Source of the DNA: an uncultured Bacteroides sp.
GTDB lineage: Bacteria > Bacteroidota > Bacteroidia > Bacteroidales > Bacteroidaceae
Reading direction: 5' to 3'
Length of the DNA stretch: 64,000 nucleotides
Assembly (NCBI GenBank): GCA_900556845.1
Contig: USQO01000001.1
Coordinates: 1 to 64,000 of the forward strand
A program made the position numbers and the translations under genes. Positions 1 to 7,125 of the stretch are shown here, piece after piece. Every line of letters starts with the position of its first letter. Position 1 is the stretch's first letter. The notes under the pieces are model-generated. The model did no database searches. It was not told the origin of the DNA and saw only the letters and a program-made list of their open reading frames with translations.

Positions 1-30
1 CGTGGGCTCGGAGATGTGTATAAGAGACAG
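1..30. other. Nextera/Tn5 library adapter left at contig end
   Basis: These 30 bases match the 3' part of the Illumina Nextera read-2 transposase adapter. Positions 12-30 are the 19-base Tn5 mosaic end AGATGTGTATAAGAGACAG. It is a sequencing artefact, not a genomic mobile element. It marks base 1 as the end of an assembled contig and means that only about 29 bases of true upstream DNA precede the first gene. Confidence 0.97.
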
Positions 31-59
31 TTGTAATCCATAATAAAACAAACAGACTT

Positions 60-1481
60 ATGAAAAGAATTAAACTTTACTTATTATTCATCTTACTATC
101 CGTATTCACAGCATTCGGACAGCAGGCTAAATATGTTTTCTATTTTATAGGAGACGGAATGGGTGTCAATCAAGTACAAGGGACAGAGCTTTATTTGGGA
201 GAACTGGAAGGCAAAATTGGAATCACTCCTTTACAGTTTACACAATTCCCTTATTCAACTGTTGCTACAACTTTTTCTGCGACTAACGGAGTAACAGATT
301 CTGCTGCAGCCGGAACAGCACTCGCAACTGGTCATAAAACTAAAAATGGAGCCATCGGGGTACTAAAAGACCTTTCTACTCCTGTCAGCAGTGTTGCTGT
401 TTGGGCACAAAAAGCCGGTAAGAAAGTGGGTATAGCAACCAGTGTAAGTGTAGACCATGCTACTCCTGCCGCTTTCTATGCACATGAAGGTAGCCGTGGC
501 AATGCATATGGTATTGGGAAAGATCTTATCACTACTGGATTTGACTTTTATGCAGGCTCTGACTTTGTAGATCCTAATAACAGCGAAGACAAAAATAGCC
601 AATCAGAAAGTTTGTACAGCTTAGTAGAAAAAGGAGGTTATACAATAGCTCGTGGCTACAAAGATTACCAGAAAAAAGCTAAGAAAGCCAATAAGATGAT
701 TTTATTCCAACCAGAGGAAGCATCTCAAAAAGATAATTCAGCTATTCCGTATGCAATCGATCGCAAGAAAACAGACCTTACATTATGTGATATAACCCGA
801 TCTGCTATCAACTTTTTAAATAAAGATACTGAAAAAGGATTCTTTTTAATGGTTGAAGGCGGAAAAATAGACTGGGCCTGCCATGCTAACGATGCCGCTA
901 CCGTATTTCAGGAAGTTATAGACTTCGACAATGCTATTAAAGTTGCATACGAATTTTATGCCCAACACCCTGACGAAACTCTGATTGTTGTTACTGCAGA
1001 CCATGAAACTGGAGGACTGGCTTTAGGATGTGGTCCTTATGCTCTCAACCTTCAGGTTCTCAAAAATCAAAAATTAAGTCAAGGCGGCTTTACAACTGTA
1101 ATGAAAGACTTAAGAAACAAGAATAAAAATGGTATCAGCTGGGAACAAGTCAAAAAAGTACTCGAGGAGAACTTCGGATTCTGGAAAAGTGTATCTCTGA
1201 CAGAAAAGCAAGAAGCCAGACTAAAAGCTGTATATGAAAAGAACAAAAAAGGTGCATCCGAAATGACAGCTAGCGAATACCAAAGCGACGATCCAATTGG
1301 TACCGTAGCTAAAGAAATTATAAACGAAATTGCATTAGTAAACTGGGCCAGCGGTGGACACTCTGCCGGATATGTACCTGTCTTTGCTATCGGTGCTGGA
1401 GCTGAGAACTTCCAAGGAAGAATAGACAACACTGAAATCCCTGTTAAAATTGCAAAAGCAGCAGGATATACTGTAGAATAA
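60..1481 (+). CDS. Alkaline phosphatase, PhoA superfamily, exported
   Basis: A 473-residue exported phosphomonoesterase of the alkaline phosphatase family. Residues 1-20 form a signal peptide (KRIK, hydrophobic core, ending TAFG-QQ). Metal-binding GDGMG sits at residues 31-35. The nucleophile motif is VTDSAAAGTALATG, with Ser81 after Asp80. Further metal-ligand motifs are DWACHANDAAT near residue 270, TADHETGG near 315 and GGHSAG near 440. All the expected catalytic and zinc positions look present and the length is normal. The enzyme should release phosphate from organic esters in the periplasm. ATG at 60 is the first start after the adapter, and the promoter is lost with the contig end. The gene is convergent with the helix-hairpin-helix gene, whose stop lies 7 bases away, and no clear terminator separates them. 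Confidence 0.93.
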   Translation: MKRIKLYLLFILLSVFTAFGQQAKYVFYFIGDGMGVNQVQGTELYLGELEGKIGITPLQFTQFPYSTVATTFSATNGVTDSAAAGTALATGHKTKNGAIGVLKDLSTPVSSVAVWAQKAGKKVGIATSVSVDHATPAAFYAHEGSRGNAYGIGKDLITTGFDFYAGSDFVDPNNSEDKNSQSESLYSLVEKGGYTIARGYKDYQKKAKKANKMILFQPEEASQKDNSAIPYAIDRKKTDLTLCDITRSAINFLNKDTEKGFFLMVEGGKIDWACHANDAATVFQEVIDFDNAIKVAYEFYAQHPDETLIVVTADHETGGLALGCGPYALNLQVLKNQKLSQGGFTTVMKDLRNKNKNGISWEQVKKVLEENFGFWKSVSLTEKQEARLKAVYEKNKKGASEMTASEYQSDDPIGTVAKEIINEIALVNWASGGHSAGYVPVFAIGAGAENFQGRIDNTEIPVKIAKAAGYTVE

Positions 1482-1488
1482 TAAACTC

Positions 1489-2418
1489 TTAGAACTTCAA
1501 ATAAGGAGATAATCGTTTAAGGTCTTTCTCAGAGAACTCCTCGAATAGGGAGAGCTGAGAAAGACTTTTTATGTTTCCACGCTTTCGTCTGTATTCTATA
1601 ATAGCCTTAGCCTTATAGAAATCCATATAAGGATGTGAACGAAGCGCATCCAATCCCCAGTTATTAATTTCCAAATAACGTAAAGGCTTACCACTCACAG
1701 TAAACCACTTATTTAAAGAAACTTCTACCTGCTTAATATCTTGCAATTGGTCAACTGCAACAAAGCCACCTAATCGATTCCGATAAGCCACAATCTTACG
1801 CGCCAGAAAACTACCTATTCCTGGAACTTGTTTTAATATGACAGTATCAGCTGAATTTAAATCAACAAGTGTACCTTCTGCAAACTTCTCAGTTTTTGCA
1901 TAAAGCGGTTTCACTTCAAGCGTGTCCTTCTTTACGAGACCATATTTTGAATCAATTTTGTCCGTAATTTGGACAAAAGACTTTAATTGATTAAACAAAC
2001 TGGAATCCATCCCATATATACGAGATAATGTTGCTGCGGATTTAAATTTCCCTCCTTTTTCACGATAACGCAGCATATTCCGTACAATACAAGTTGGAAT
2101 ACCCATATCAACCAGTTCCGCAGAATCTGCTATATTAGGATCAAAAGGATGAAGAGACAACTTACGAGTCTGAAGAGGCTTCGATTGCTCCTTCTGTTTT
2201 ACAACAAACATCGCAGAAGACGACATCTGTTCTCTTCGAATTGAAGCCAAAAAAGAATCAACCCGAAGAGAATCAGCAACAGTTATATTCTCAGGAACAC
2301 CCATATCTCTCCGTATAGACAAGATTATCCATCCCGACAATACAACACAGAGAAGCACTGATAAAACCAGAATAGCTCTCCGCTGCGATTTTGTATAATA
2401 GAAAAAATCGTCAAACAT
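1489..2418 (-). CDS. Helix-hairpin-helix (ComEA-like) membrane-anchored protein
   Basis: A 309-residue protein with a short cytoplasmic N-terminus (FDDFFYYTKSQRR), one membrane segment at about residues 14-35, then three consecutive helix-hairpin-helix units. The middle unit, beginning LVDLNSADTVILKQVPGIG, is the most ComEA-like. It is annotated in Bacteroidetes as a helix-hairpin-helix domain protein. DNA binding is plausible from the fold, but a role in DNA uptake is only inference. A longer reading from a TTG at 2433 is possible. I chose the ATG at 2418 because its first base is also the last base of the symporter stop codon (TAATG), a common translational coupling. It is therefore probably the second gene of a two-gene operon. 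Confidence 0.85.
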   Translation of the reverse strand: MFDDFFYYTKSQRRAILVLSVLLCVVLSGWIILSIRRDMGVPENITVADSLRVDSFLASIRREQMSSSAMFVVKQKEQSKPLQTRKLSLHPFDPNIADSAELVDMGIPTCIVRNMLRYREKGGKFKSAATLSRIYGMDSSLFNQLKSFVQITDKIDSKYGLVKKDTLEVKPLYAKTEKFAEGTLVDLNSADTVILKQVPGIGSFLARKIVAYRNRLGGFVAVDQLQDIKQVEVSLNKWFTVSGKPLRYLEINNWGLDALRSHPYMDFYKAKAIIEYRRKRGNIKSLSQLSLFEEFSEKDLKRLSPYLKF

Positions 2419-3788
2419 TATAGTTTCAACCAACCTAACTCATTTACAAAAATGAGCAAAATACCAACAGGAGCCACATACCGCAAAATAAACAAATATA
2501 TCGGATAATACGGTGCTCGCAGATGTCCATAATTAGTAACCTGATTACGGACCAAAGATTTATCAATAGCCCATCCTACAAATAAAGCCACTAGCAAACC
2601 ACCAATAGGCAGCATAATTTTGGCTGTCAGGAAGTCCAAGAAATCAAAGAAATTCAATCCTCCTATTTTATAGTCACTCCATACGCCCAATGCCAATGAA
2701 GAAACCACACCAATAATCAAACTTCCCAAAGTCACCATCCAAGCAGCTCTTCCTCGTGTAAAATGGAATTTCTCATGCAGAAATGCAGTAGAAACTTCAT
2801 GCAAAGATATTGTAGACGTAAGTGCTGCCAAAGCTAACAATACGTAAAACATCACAGAACAAATATAAGAGAGCCAAGGTATAGCCCCGAATGCCTGCTG
2901 GAAGACATTGGGCAAAGTCACAAAAATCAAAGAAGGTCCTGTACCAGGCTCTATCCCTACAGCAAACGCTGCGGGGAAGATAATAACCCCTGCCACAATA
3001 GCCACAAAAGTATCAATCAGCCCCACACTCAGAGCCGTATGTCCTAATCTTGCTTCTTTACCAAAATAAGATGCATAAGTAGAAAGACATCCCATTCCCA
3101 AACTCAACGAAAAGAAAGCCTGCCCCATTGCTCCCAAGAATACATCAGGAGAAACTTTACTAAAATCGGGCTGAAACAAGAACTTCAAGCCTCGTTCAGC
3201 ATTAGGCAATGTCAGAGAACACACTGCCAGAACCAATAATAAGATAAAAAGCATAGGCATCATGATTTTAGAGGAACGCTCTATACCATCTTTTACCCCT
3301 TTTACAATCACATAATGGGTTGTAAAAAGGAAGATAACCAGCCACAACAAGGGTCTGAAAGGATCTTGCGAAAATTCTTGAAAACTTGCTACATAAACAC
3401 TGGCATCCTGGTTTACGAAAGAATTCGTCAATGCCTGATACAGATATTCTAATGTCCATCCTGCTACAACCGTATAATAGCCTAGTATTAGAAATCCAGT
3501 AAGAACACCTAAGTAACCAGCCCACTTCCAAGGAGAATCAGGCGACAAAGCCTTGAAAGCTCCACCTGTACTAGCTTTTGAACCTCGACCAATCGTAAAT
3601 TCTGCAATCATAATTGGCAATCCCAGAATAATGACGCAAGCTAAATATATCAAAATAAACGCAGCCCCACCATGATTGCCTGTTTCGTATGGGAATCTCC
3701 AAATATTACCTAACCCTACAGCCGAACCAGCTGCAGCTAACACAGCACCCAACTTACTGCTAAAACTTACTCTTTCGTTATTATGCAT
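2418..3788 (-). CDS. Sodium-dependent transporter, neurotransmitter:sodium symporter family
   Basis: A 456-residue polytopic inner-membrane protein with a LeuT-type fold. The N-terminus carries the family hallmark GSAVGLGNIWRFPY at about residues 21-34, which forms the unwound first helix and the sodium and substrate sites. About eleven further hydrophobic segments follow. It should import an amino acid or related solute with sodium; the substrate cannot be read from the sequence. Start chosen at the ATG at 3788 (MHNNERVSF), because the upstream extension begins with TTG and has no family similarity. It lies upstream of and overlaps the helix-hairpin-helix gene by one base, and is divergent from the VanZ-like gene with only 84 bases between the starts. 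Confidence 0.9.
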   Translation of the reverse strand: MHNNERVSFSSKLGAVLAAAGSAVGLGNIWRFPYETGNHGGAAFILIYLACVIILGLPIMIAEFTIGRGSKASTGGAFKALSPDSPWKWAGYLGVLTGFLILGYYTVVAGWTLEYLYQALTNSFVNQDASVYVASFQEFSQDPFRPLLWLVIFLFTTHYVIVKGVKDGIERSSKIMMPMLFILLLVLAVCSLTLPNAERGLKFLFQPDFSKVSPDVFLGAMGQAFFSLSLGMGCLSTYASYFGKEARLGHTALSVGLIDTFVAIVAGVIIFPAAFAVGIEPGTGPSLIFVTLPNVFQQAFGAIPWLSYICSVMFYVLLALAALTSTISLHEVSTAFLHEKFHFTRGRAAWMVTLGSLIIGVVSSLALGVWSDYKIGGLNFFDFLDFLTAKIMLPIGGLLVALFVGWAIDKSLVRNQVTNYGHLRAPYYPIYLFILRYVAPVGILLIFVNELGWLKL

Positions 3789-3841
3789 ACTGAAAATTAT
3801 AATTATAAGCAAATGAGGGTGCAAATGTATAAAAAATATCG

Positions 3842-3849
3842 TATTTTTG
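3842..3849 (+). promoter_or_regulatory. Bacteroidetes -7 box for the VanZ-like gene
   Basis: TATTTTTG fits the TAnnTTTG -7 consensus 23 bases before the ATG at 3873. No TTTG is seen at the -33 position. Confidence 0.5.
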
Positions 3850-3872
3850 CAGTAAAGATTAAAATTTATAAT

Positions 3873-4259
3873 ATGAATATCCGTTTAAAAGATTATCCGA
3901 TTACTTGTTTAGTACTCATAGCCATCTTTTATCTATCGTTCTTTACTCCGCCCGAAACCCAATTAAGTGAAGTTCCTTTTATTGATAAATGGACACACAT
4001 CTGTATGTATGGCGGACTTGTTTCTGTCATCTGGATGGAGTATTTAAGAAAATACCGCTACATTTCCCAAAATACACTCTGGCTTTGTCTGATTTTCCCT
4101 ACCGCATTAGGAGGAATAATTGAATTGATGCAAGCTTATTGCACAACAACACGAAGTGGCGATTGGCTTGATTTCCTGGCAAACACACTTGGAGTTATAC
4201 TAGGTAACTTACTAGGCTATTATATACAACGCCCCTTTTGGTGGAAAAAGAATAAATAA
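3873..4259 (+). CDS. VanZ-like family membrane protein
   Basis: A 128-residue integral membrane protein with about four hydrophobic helices. It has the VanZ-family pattern: KWTHICMYGGL in the second half of helix 1-2, then ELMQAYCTTTRSGDWLDFLANTLG (charged E, R and D-x-x-x-N before the last helix). VanZ itself gives low-level teicoplanin resistance, but most members of this family in Bacteroidetes have no known function. The open frame extends upstream to 3783, but that part overlaps the promoter box and the divergent symporter start, so the ATG at 3873 is preferred. It is a single gene. Confidence 0.82.
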   Translation: MNIRLKDYPITCLVLIAIFYLSFFTPPETQLSEVPFIDKWTHICMYGGLVSVIWMEYLRKYRYISQNTLWLCLIFPTALGGIIELMQAYCTTTRSGDWLDFLANTLGVILGNLLGYYIQRPFWWKKNK

Positions 4260-4264
4260 GAATA

Positions 4265-4313
4265 CAAAAAAAAACTTGCTACCCAAGCCTGCAACAGGCA
4301 AAGATGGCAAGTT
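4265..4313 (-). terminator. Rho-independent terminator of the ECF sigma gene
   Basis: Read on the minus strand, an outer stem AACTTGC/GCAAGTT (4307-4313 with 4273-4279) encloses an inner stem GCCTG/CAGGC (4295-4299 with 4287-4291). It is followed directly by a run of nine T. It lies just after the sigma-factor stop codon. Confidence 0.8.
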
Positions 4314-4336
4314 AAACTTATAGAGTGCTCCCTTTT

Positions 4337-4840
4337 TTAGCGAAAATCTTTCAACTCTGTTTGTAGTTTCTGACGCGTAAAGAAAATACGACTTTTCACT
4401 GTTCCAAGTGGCAAATCAAGTTTATCCGCTATTTCGCGATATTTGAATCCAGAAACATACATAGCAAATGGTATACGATACTCATCCGGTAAAGCATTAA
4501 CCGTTTTATACAGTTCTTTTAAATCATAAGCACCCTCAGTAGAGTCTGCATATAATTCATGTTTTGAATTCAGATAAAATTGATCATCTGTATGGTCCAC
4601 AAATGTTTGATCGCGCAAAGCCTTTCGATAATTGTTAATAAACAGGTTACGCATTACCGTATAAATCCATCCTTTAAAGTTGGTTTCTTCTGTATATTTT
4701 TCCTGATTATCTAATACCTTTAATGCTGTTTCCTGAAATAAATCTTGGGCATCTTCTGTATTTGCTGTCAATTTAAATGCAAAACGAAGGAGCTCCGGCT
4801 GAAGGCTCAACAAATTTTGTGAGAAAGAAAAAGTCTTCAT
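4337..4840 (-). CDS. ECF-type RNA polymerase sigma factor
   Basis: A 167-residue sigma-70 family factor with region 2 at about residues 12-75 (LLRFAFKLTANTEDAQDLFQ, then FKGWIYTVMRNLFINNYRK) and region 4 at about 108-160 (LPDEYRIPFAMYVSGFKYREI, then LPLGTVKSRIFFTRQKLQ). No region 1.1 or 3 is seen, which is typical of extracytoplasmic function sigmas. No anti-sigma gene is adjacent and the unit stands alone between its own promoter and terminator, so control may be transcriptional. It resembles a conserved stand-alone Bacteroidales ECF sigma whose regulon is not known to me. Its promoter carries a flanking palindrome. Confidence 0.92.
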   Translation of the reverse strand: MKTFSFSQNLLSLQPELLRFAFKLTANTEDAQDLFQETALKVLDNQEKYTEETNFKGWIYTVMRNLFINNYRKALRDQTFVDHTDDQFYLNSKHELYADSTEGAYDLKELYKTVNALPDEYRIPFAMYVSGFKYREIADKLDLPLGTVKSRIFFTRQKLQTELKDFR

Positions 4841-4879
4841 AAAATTACAATCTTGATTTAATACCTATTACATGTTTTT

Positions 4880-4920
4880 TCTTGTGCACTGCAAACATAC
4901 GAATCATATTTCGCACAAGA
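4880..4920 (-). promoter_or_regulatory. Promoter of the ECF sigma gene with flanking palindrome
   Basis: On the minus strand TATGTTTG (4892-4899) fits TAnnTTTG. It lies in the middle of a perfect 8-base inverted repeat, TCTTGTGC at 4880-4887 and GCACAAGA at 4913-4920, with 25 bases between the arms. The palindrome could be an operator or could form a hairpin in single-stranded DNA. Confidence 0.55.
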
Positions 4921-5040
4921 TTGAAAAATCTCGCCTATGTAATGGTAAAATCTTCTAGATAACAAGTTCTCCCCCTTTTTATATCTATTATAGGGTATTT
5001 TTCCCTATTATAGTCCTCCCAGACTGCACTTTTTTCAAGA

Positions 5041-5514
5041 TTACTTCCACCGGGAAAATGGATTTTTCATTAAAGACGAATTATAGAATCGAGGATCTCC
5101 AGTAACTTCTTTACCAATAAAATCCGGCAAATCAACCCACTCATGTTCCACACTAAGTTCCACTTCTGCCAGAACCAATCCGGCATTTTCTCCATAAAAT
5201 TCATCAACCTCAAATGTATGTTCTTTGAAGTTTACCAGATAGCGTGTTTTATCAATAAAACCATCTACACACAAATGCATTAACTCCTCAGCTTCGGAAA
5301 GAGGAATTTCTTTCTCCCATTCATAACGACTTGTACCTTCCTGATTCGAAGCTCCTTTAATAGTCAGATAACCTTTTTCTCCACGAATGCGGACCCGCAC
5401 TGTTCTGCCATGCTCACTACAAATATAACCCTGTTTTATCCGACTCTCTGCAAATGCCATTTTCTTGAAAGAATCATTTGCAACTAAAAATTTCCGTTCA
5501 ATTTCCTGTGCCAT
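5041..5514 (-). CDS. CYTH domain protein (triphosphate tunnel enzyme family)
   Basis: A 157-residue CYTH protein. The signature ExExK is at the extreme N-terminus (Glu4, Glu6, Lys8 in QEIERKFL), followed by alternating charged strands typical of a triphosphate tunnel (RTVRVRIRGEKGYLTIKG, YEWEKEIP, EVDEFYGENAGLVLAEVEL). Family members hydrolyse inorganic triphosphate or make cAMP or thiamine triphosphate products. Short bacterial forms like this are most often tripolyphosphatases, but the substrate here is not shown. An ATG at 5550 would extend the protein by 12 residues, but it lies inside the terminator hairpin of the preceding gene, so the ATG at 5514 is preferred. Confidence 0.88.
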   Translation of the reverse strand: MAQEIERKFLVANDSFKKMAFAESRIKQGYICSEHGRTVRVRIRGEKGYLTIKGASNQEGTSRYEWEKEIPLSEAEELMHLCVDGFIDKTRYLVNFKEHTFEVDEFYGENAGLVLAEVELSVEHEWVDLPDFIGKEVTGDPRFYNSSLMKNPFSRWK

Positions 5515-5522
5515 AATCCAAC

Positions 5523-5571
5523 AAAATAAAAAAGGACCTCCACAATACATCTTTATTGTAAAAGTCCTTTT
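5523..5571 (-). terminator. Terminator between the small membrane protein and the CYTH gene
   Basis: On the minus strand AAAAGGAC (from 5571) pairs with GTCCTTTT (to 5530), enclosing an inner ACAATA/TATTGT stem. A T-rich tract follows. It sits just after the 42-residue ORF, and the alternative CYTH start at 5550 falls within it. Confidence 0.75.
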
Positions 5572-5592
5572 GACAATCCTACCAATAGTATT

Positions 5593-5721
5593 TTAAAGCA
5601 TACTATATCCAATAATAATCAAAATTGCCAATACCACAAGCCCCACACATATACGAATTATCAATTGTTTGGCTTTTTCTTCTTCACGATGACTATATAT
5701 CGCTTTTTTATTCTTTCCCAT
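5593..5721 (-). CDS. Small single-span membrane protein, 42 residues
   Basis: A 42-codon frame starting at the ATG at 5721 and stopping at 5593-5595. The first 20 residues are basic and charged (MGKNKKAIYSHREEEKAKQ). Residues about 20-38 are one strongly hydrophobic helix (LIIRICVGLVVLAILIIIGY). The topology is probably N-in with a positive cytoplasmic tail. The function is unknown to me. Support that it is real: a full consensus promoter (TTTG-N19-TATTTTTG) lies directly upstream, a hairpin-plus-T terminator lies directly downstream, and the frame has the neighbours' codon use. It is probably monocistronic and well expressed, and easily missed by gene finders. Confidence 0.72.
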   Translation of the reverse strand: MGKNKKAIYSHREEEKAKQLIIRICVGLVVLAILIIIGYSML

Positions 5722-5762
5722 AGTATTCTCAAACAATTAAAGGTTAATCAATTTACTTGTTT

Positions 5763-5793
5763 CAAAAATACTAAGTTTTATGAAGAAAACAAA
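5763..5793 (-). promoter_or_regulatory. Full consensus promoter of the small membrane protein gene
   Basis: On the minus strand TTTG (5790-5793), 19 bases, then TATTTTTG (5763-5770). This is an exact fit to the Bacteroidetes -33/-7 consensus. The expected transcript starts about 35 bases before the ATG at 5721. Confidence 0.75.
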
Positions 5794-5809
5794 TGGTAAT
5801 CAGCAAAAT

Positions 5810-6931
5810 TTAAGCATTGGAATCACTTTCTGAAAATTCCATCAGATAAGCTTTGATAAATCCGTCGATTTTTCCGTCCATCACACCGTTAACATCAGAT
5901 GTCTGGAAGTTAGTACGATGGTCTTTAACACGACGGTCATCAAAGACGTAACTACGAATCTGCGAACCCCATTCAATTTTTTTCTTTCCGGCCTCAACCT
6001 TAGCCTGCTCTTCCATACGGTGCTGCAGCTCTTTATCATACAGGATAGAGCGCAACTGGCGCAAAGCATTTTCCTTATTTTTAGGCTGGTCACGGGTTTC
6101 TGTATTTTCAATCAAGATTTCTTCTTCAGCTCCAGTATAAGGATCCTTATACTGATAACGCAAACGAACACCCGACTCTACCTTATTTACGTTCTGGCCT
6201 CCGGCACCTCCGCTTCGGAATGTATCCCATGACATACGCGCTGGCTCTATATTTACTTCAATTGAATCATCTACCAAAGGAGTTACAAATACAGAAGCAA
6301 AAGATGTCATACGCTTTCCTTGAGCATTATAAGGAGAAACACGCACTAAGCGGTGTACACCATTCTCACCTTTCAGGTATCCATATGCATAGTCACCCTC
6401 AATGTTCATGGTTACAGTCTTGATTCCAGCTTCATCGCCTTCCTGCAAGTTGGCAACAGACAGCTTATATCCGTTGCTTTCTGCCCAACGCATATACATA
6501 CGCATCAGCATAGATGCCCAATCCTGACTCTCTGTTCCACCAGCACCTGAATTAATCTTTAATACACAATCCATCTGATCGGCCTCAGAACGCAACATAT
6601 TTTTAAGTTCCAATTCTTCCAAAGCACCCAACGCTTTTGCGAAGGCATCGTCTACTTCCTGTTCGGTTACCAGTTCATCCTTGCAAAAATCGAAAGCCAA
6701 CTCCAGCTCATCGGCCAGTGTTTTTACTTCGTTATAACCCTCAATCCACTTTTGAAGGCCTTTTACTTTTTTCATCTGTGCTTCAGCTTTCTTGGCATCA
6801 TCCCAAAATCCGGGTGCTTGTGTACGAAGCTGTTCCTCTTCCACCTGAATCTTTTTATTCTCAATATCCAAATAGCGATGAAGCGCAGCAGTACGTTCTT
6901 TTACGTCTTTCAGTTGTTCTATTGTTATCAT
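5810..6931 (-). CDS. prfB: Peptide chain release factor 2 (RF2)
   Basis: A 373-residue class I release factor that recognises UGA and UAA stop codons and triggers peptide release on the ribosome. The catalytic loop is SGGAGGQNVNKV. The position of the RF2 stop-recognition tripeptide SPF is SPY here (RVSPYNAQGKR). The N-terminal coiled domain is complete. The programmed +1 frameshift that controls RF2 in E. coli is absent: where E. coli has TAT CTT TGA C, this gene reads TAT TTG GAT in frame. A TTG at 6961 would add 10 residues, but the ATG at 6931 (MITIEQLKD) matches the family start and leaves a -7 box at a usual distance upstream. Confidence 0.97.
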   Translation of the reverse strand: MITIEQLKDVKERTAALHRYLDIENKKIQVEEEQLRTQAPGFWDDAKKAEAQMKKVKGLQKWIEGYNEVKTLADELELAFDFCKDELVTEQEVDDAFAKALGALEELELKNMLRSEADQMDCVLKINSGAGGTESQDWASMLMRMYMRWAESNGYKLSVANLQEGDEAGIKTVTMNIEGDYAYGYLKGENGVHRLVRVSPYNAQGKRMTSFASVFVTPLVDDSIEVNIEPARMSWDTFRSGGAGGQNVNKVESGVRLRYQYKDPYTGAEEEILIENTETRDQPKNKENALRQLRSILYDKELQHRMEEQAKVEAGKKKIEWGSQIRSYVFDDRRVKDHRTNFQTSDVNGVMDGKIDGFIKAYLMEFSESDSNA

Positions 6932-6958
6932 CTCGATTAACTTTATACTATCAGTTTG

Positions 6959-6966
6959 CAAAATTA
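6959..6966 (-). promoter_or_regulatory. -7 box of prfB
   Basis: On the minus strand TAATTTTG fits TAnnTTTG, about 28 bases before the prfB ATG. The -33 element is not recognisable. Confidence 0.55.
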
Positions 6967-7045
6967 GCCAAAAATCATGATTTTGCCGAATGAACAGAAA
7001 CGAAAAAATATTTAAATTATTGCTTTATCCACTGAAAAACAGAAA

Positions 7046-7096
7046 CCTGCCCCTCTTTTTTTAAAAGAATTTACATCTAAAAAAAGGAAAGACAGG
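7046..7096 (-). terminator. Probable terminator after the acyl-CoA ligase gene
   Basis: On the minus strand an imperfect stem pairs CCTGTCTTTCCTTTTTTT (7079-7096) with AAAAAAAGAGGGGCAGG (7046-7062). A T-rich stretch follows, 30 bases after the stop codon. The mismatches in the stem lower confidence. Confidence 0.45.
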
Positions 7097-7125
7097 TGTA
7101 TTTAAACAGATACCGGAAAAAGTTT

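Noticed and set aside
12..30. Tn5 mosaic end as evidence of a native transposon
   Set aside because: It is joined to the Nextera adapter sequence at a contig end, so it comes from library preparation.
4990..5008. ATAGGG/CCCTAT hairpin after the CYTH gene as its terminator
   Set aside because: The stem is only six bases with no T-run on the minus strand. It is too weak to call.
5515..5550. Longer CYTH protein from the ATG at 5550
   Set aside because: That ATG lies inside the terminator hairpin of the upstream gene, and the CYTH signature normally begins within a few residues of the start.
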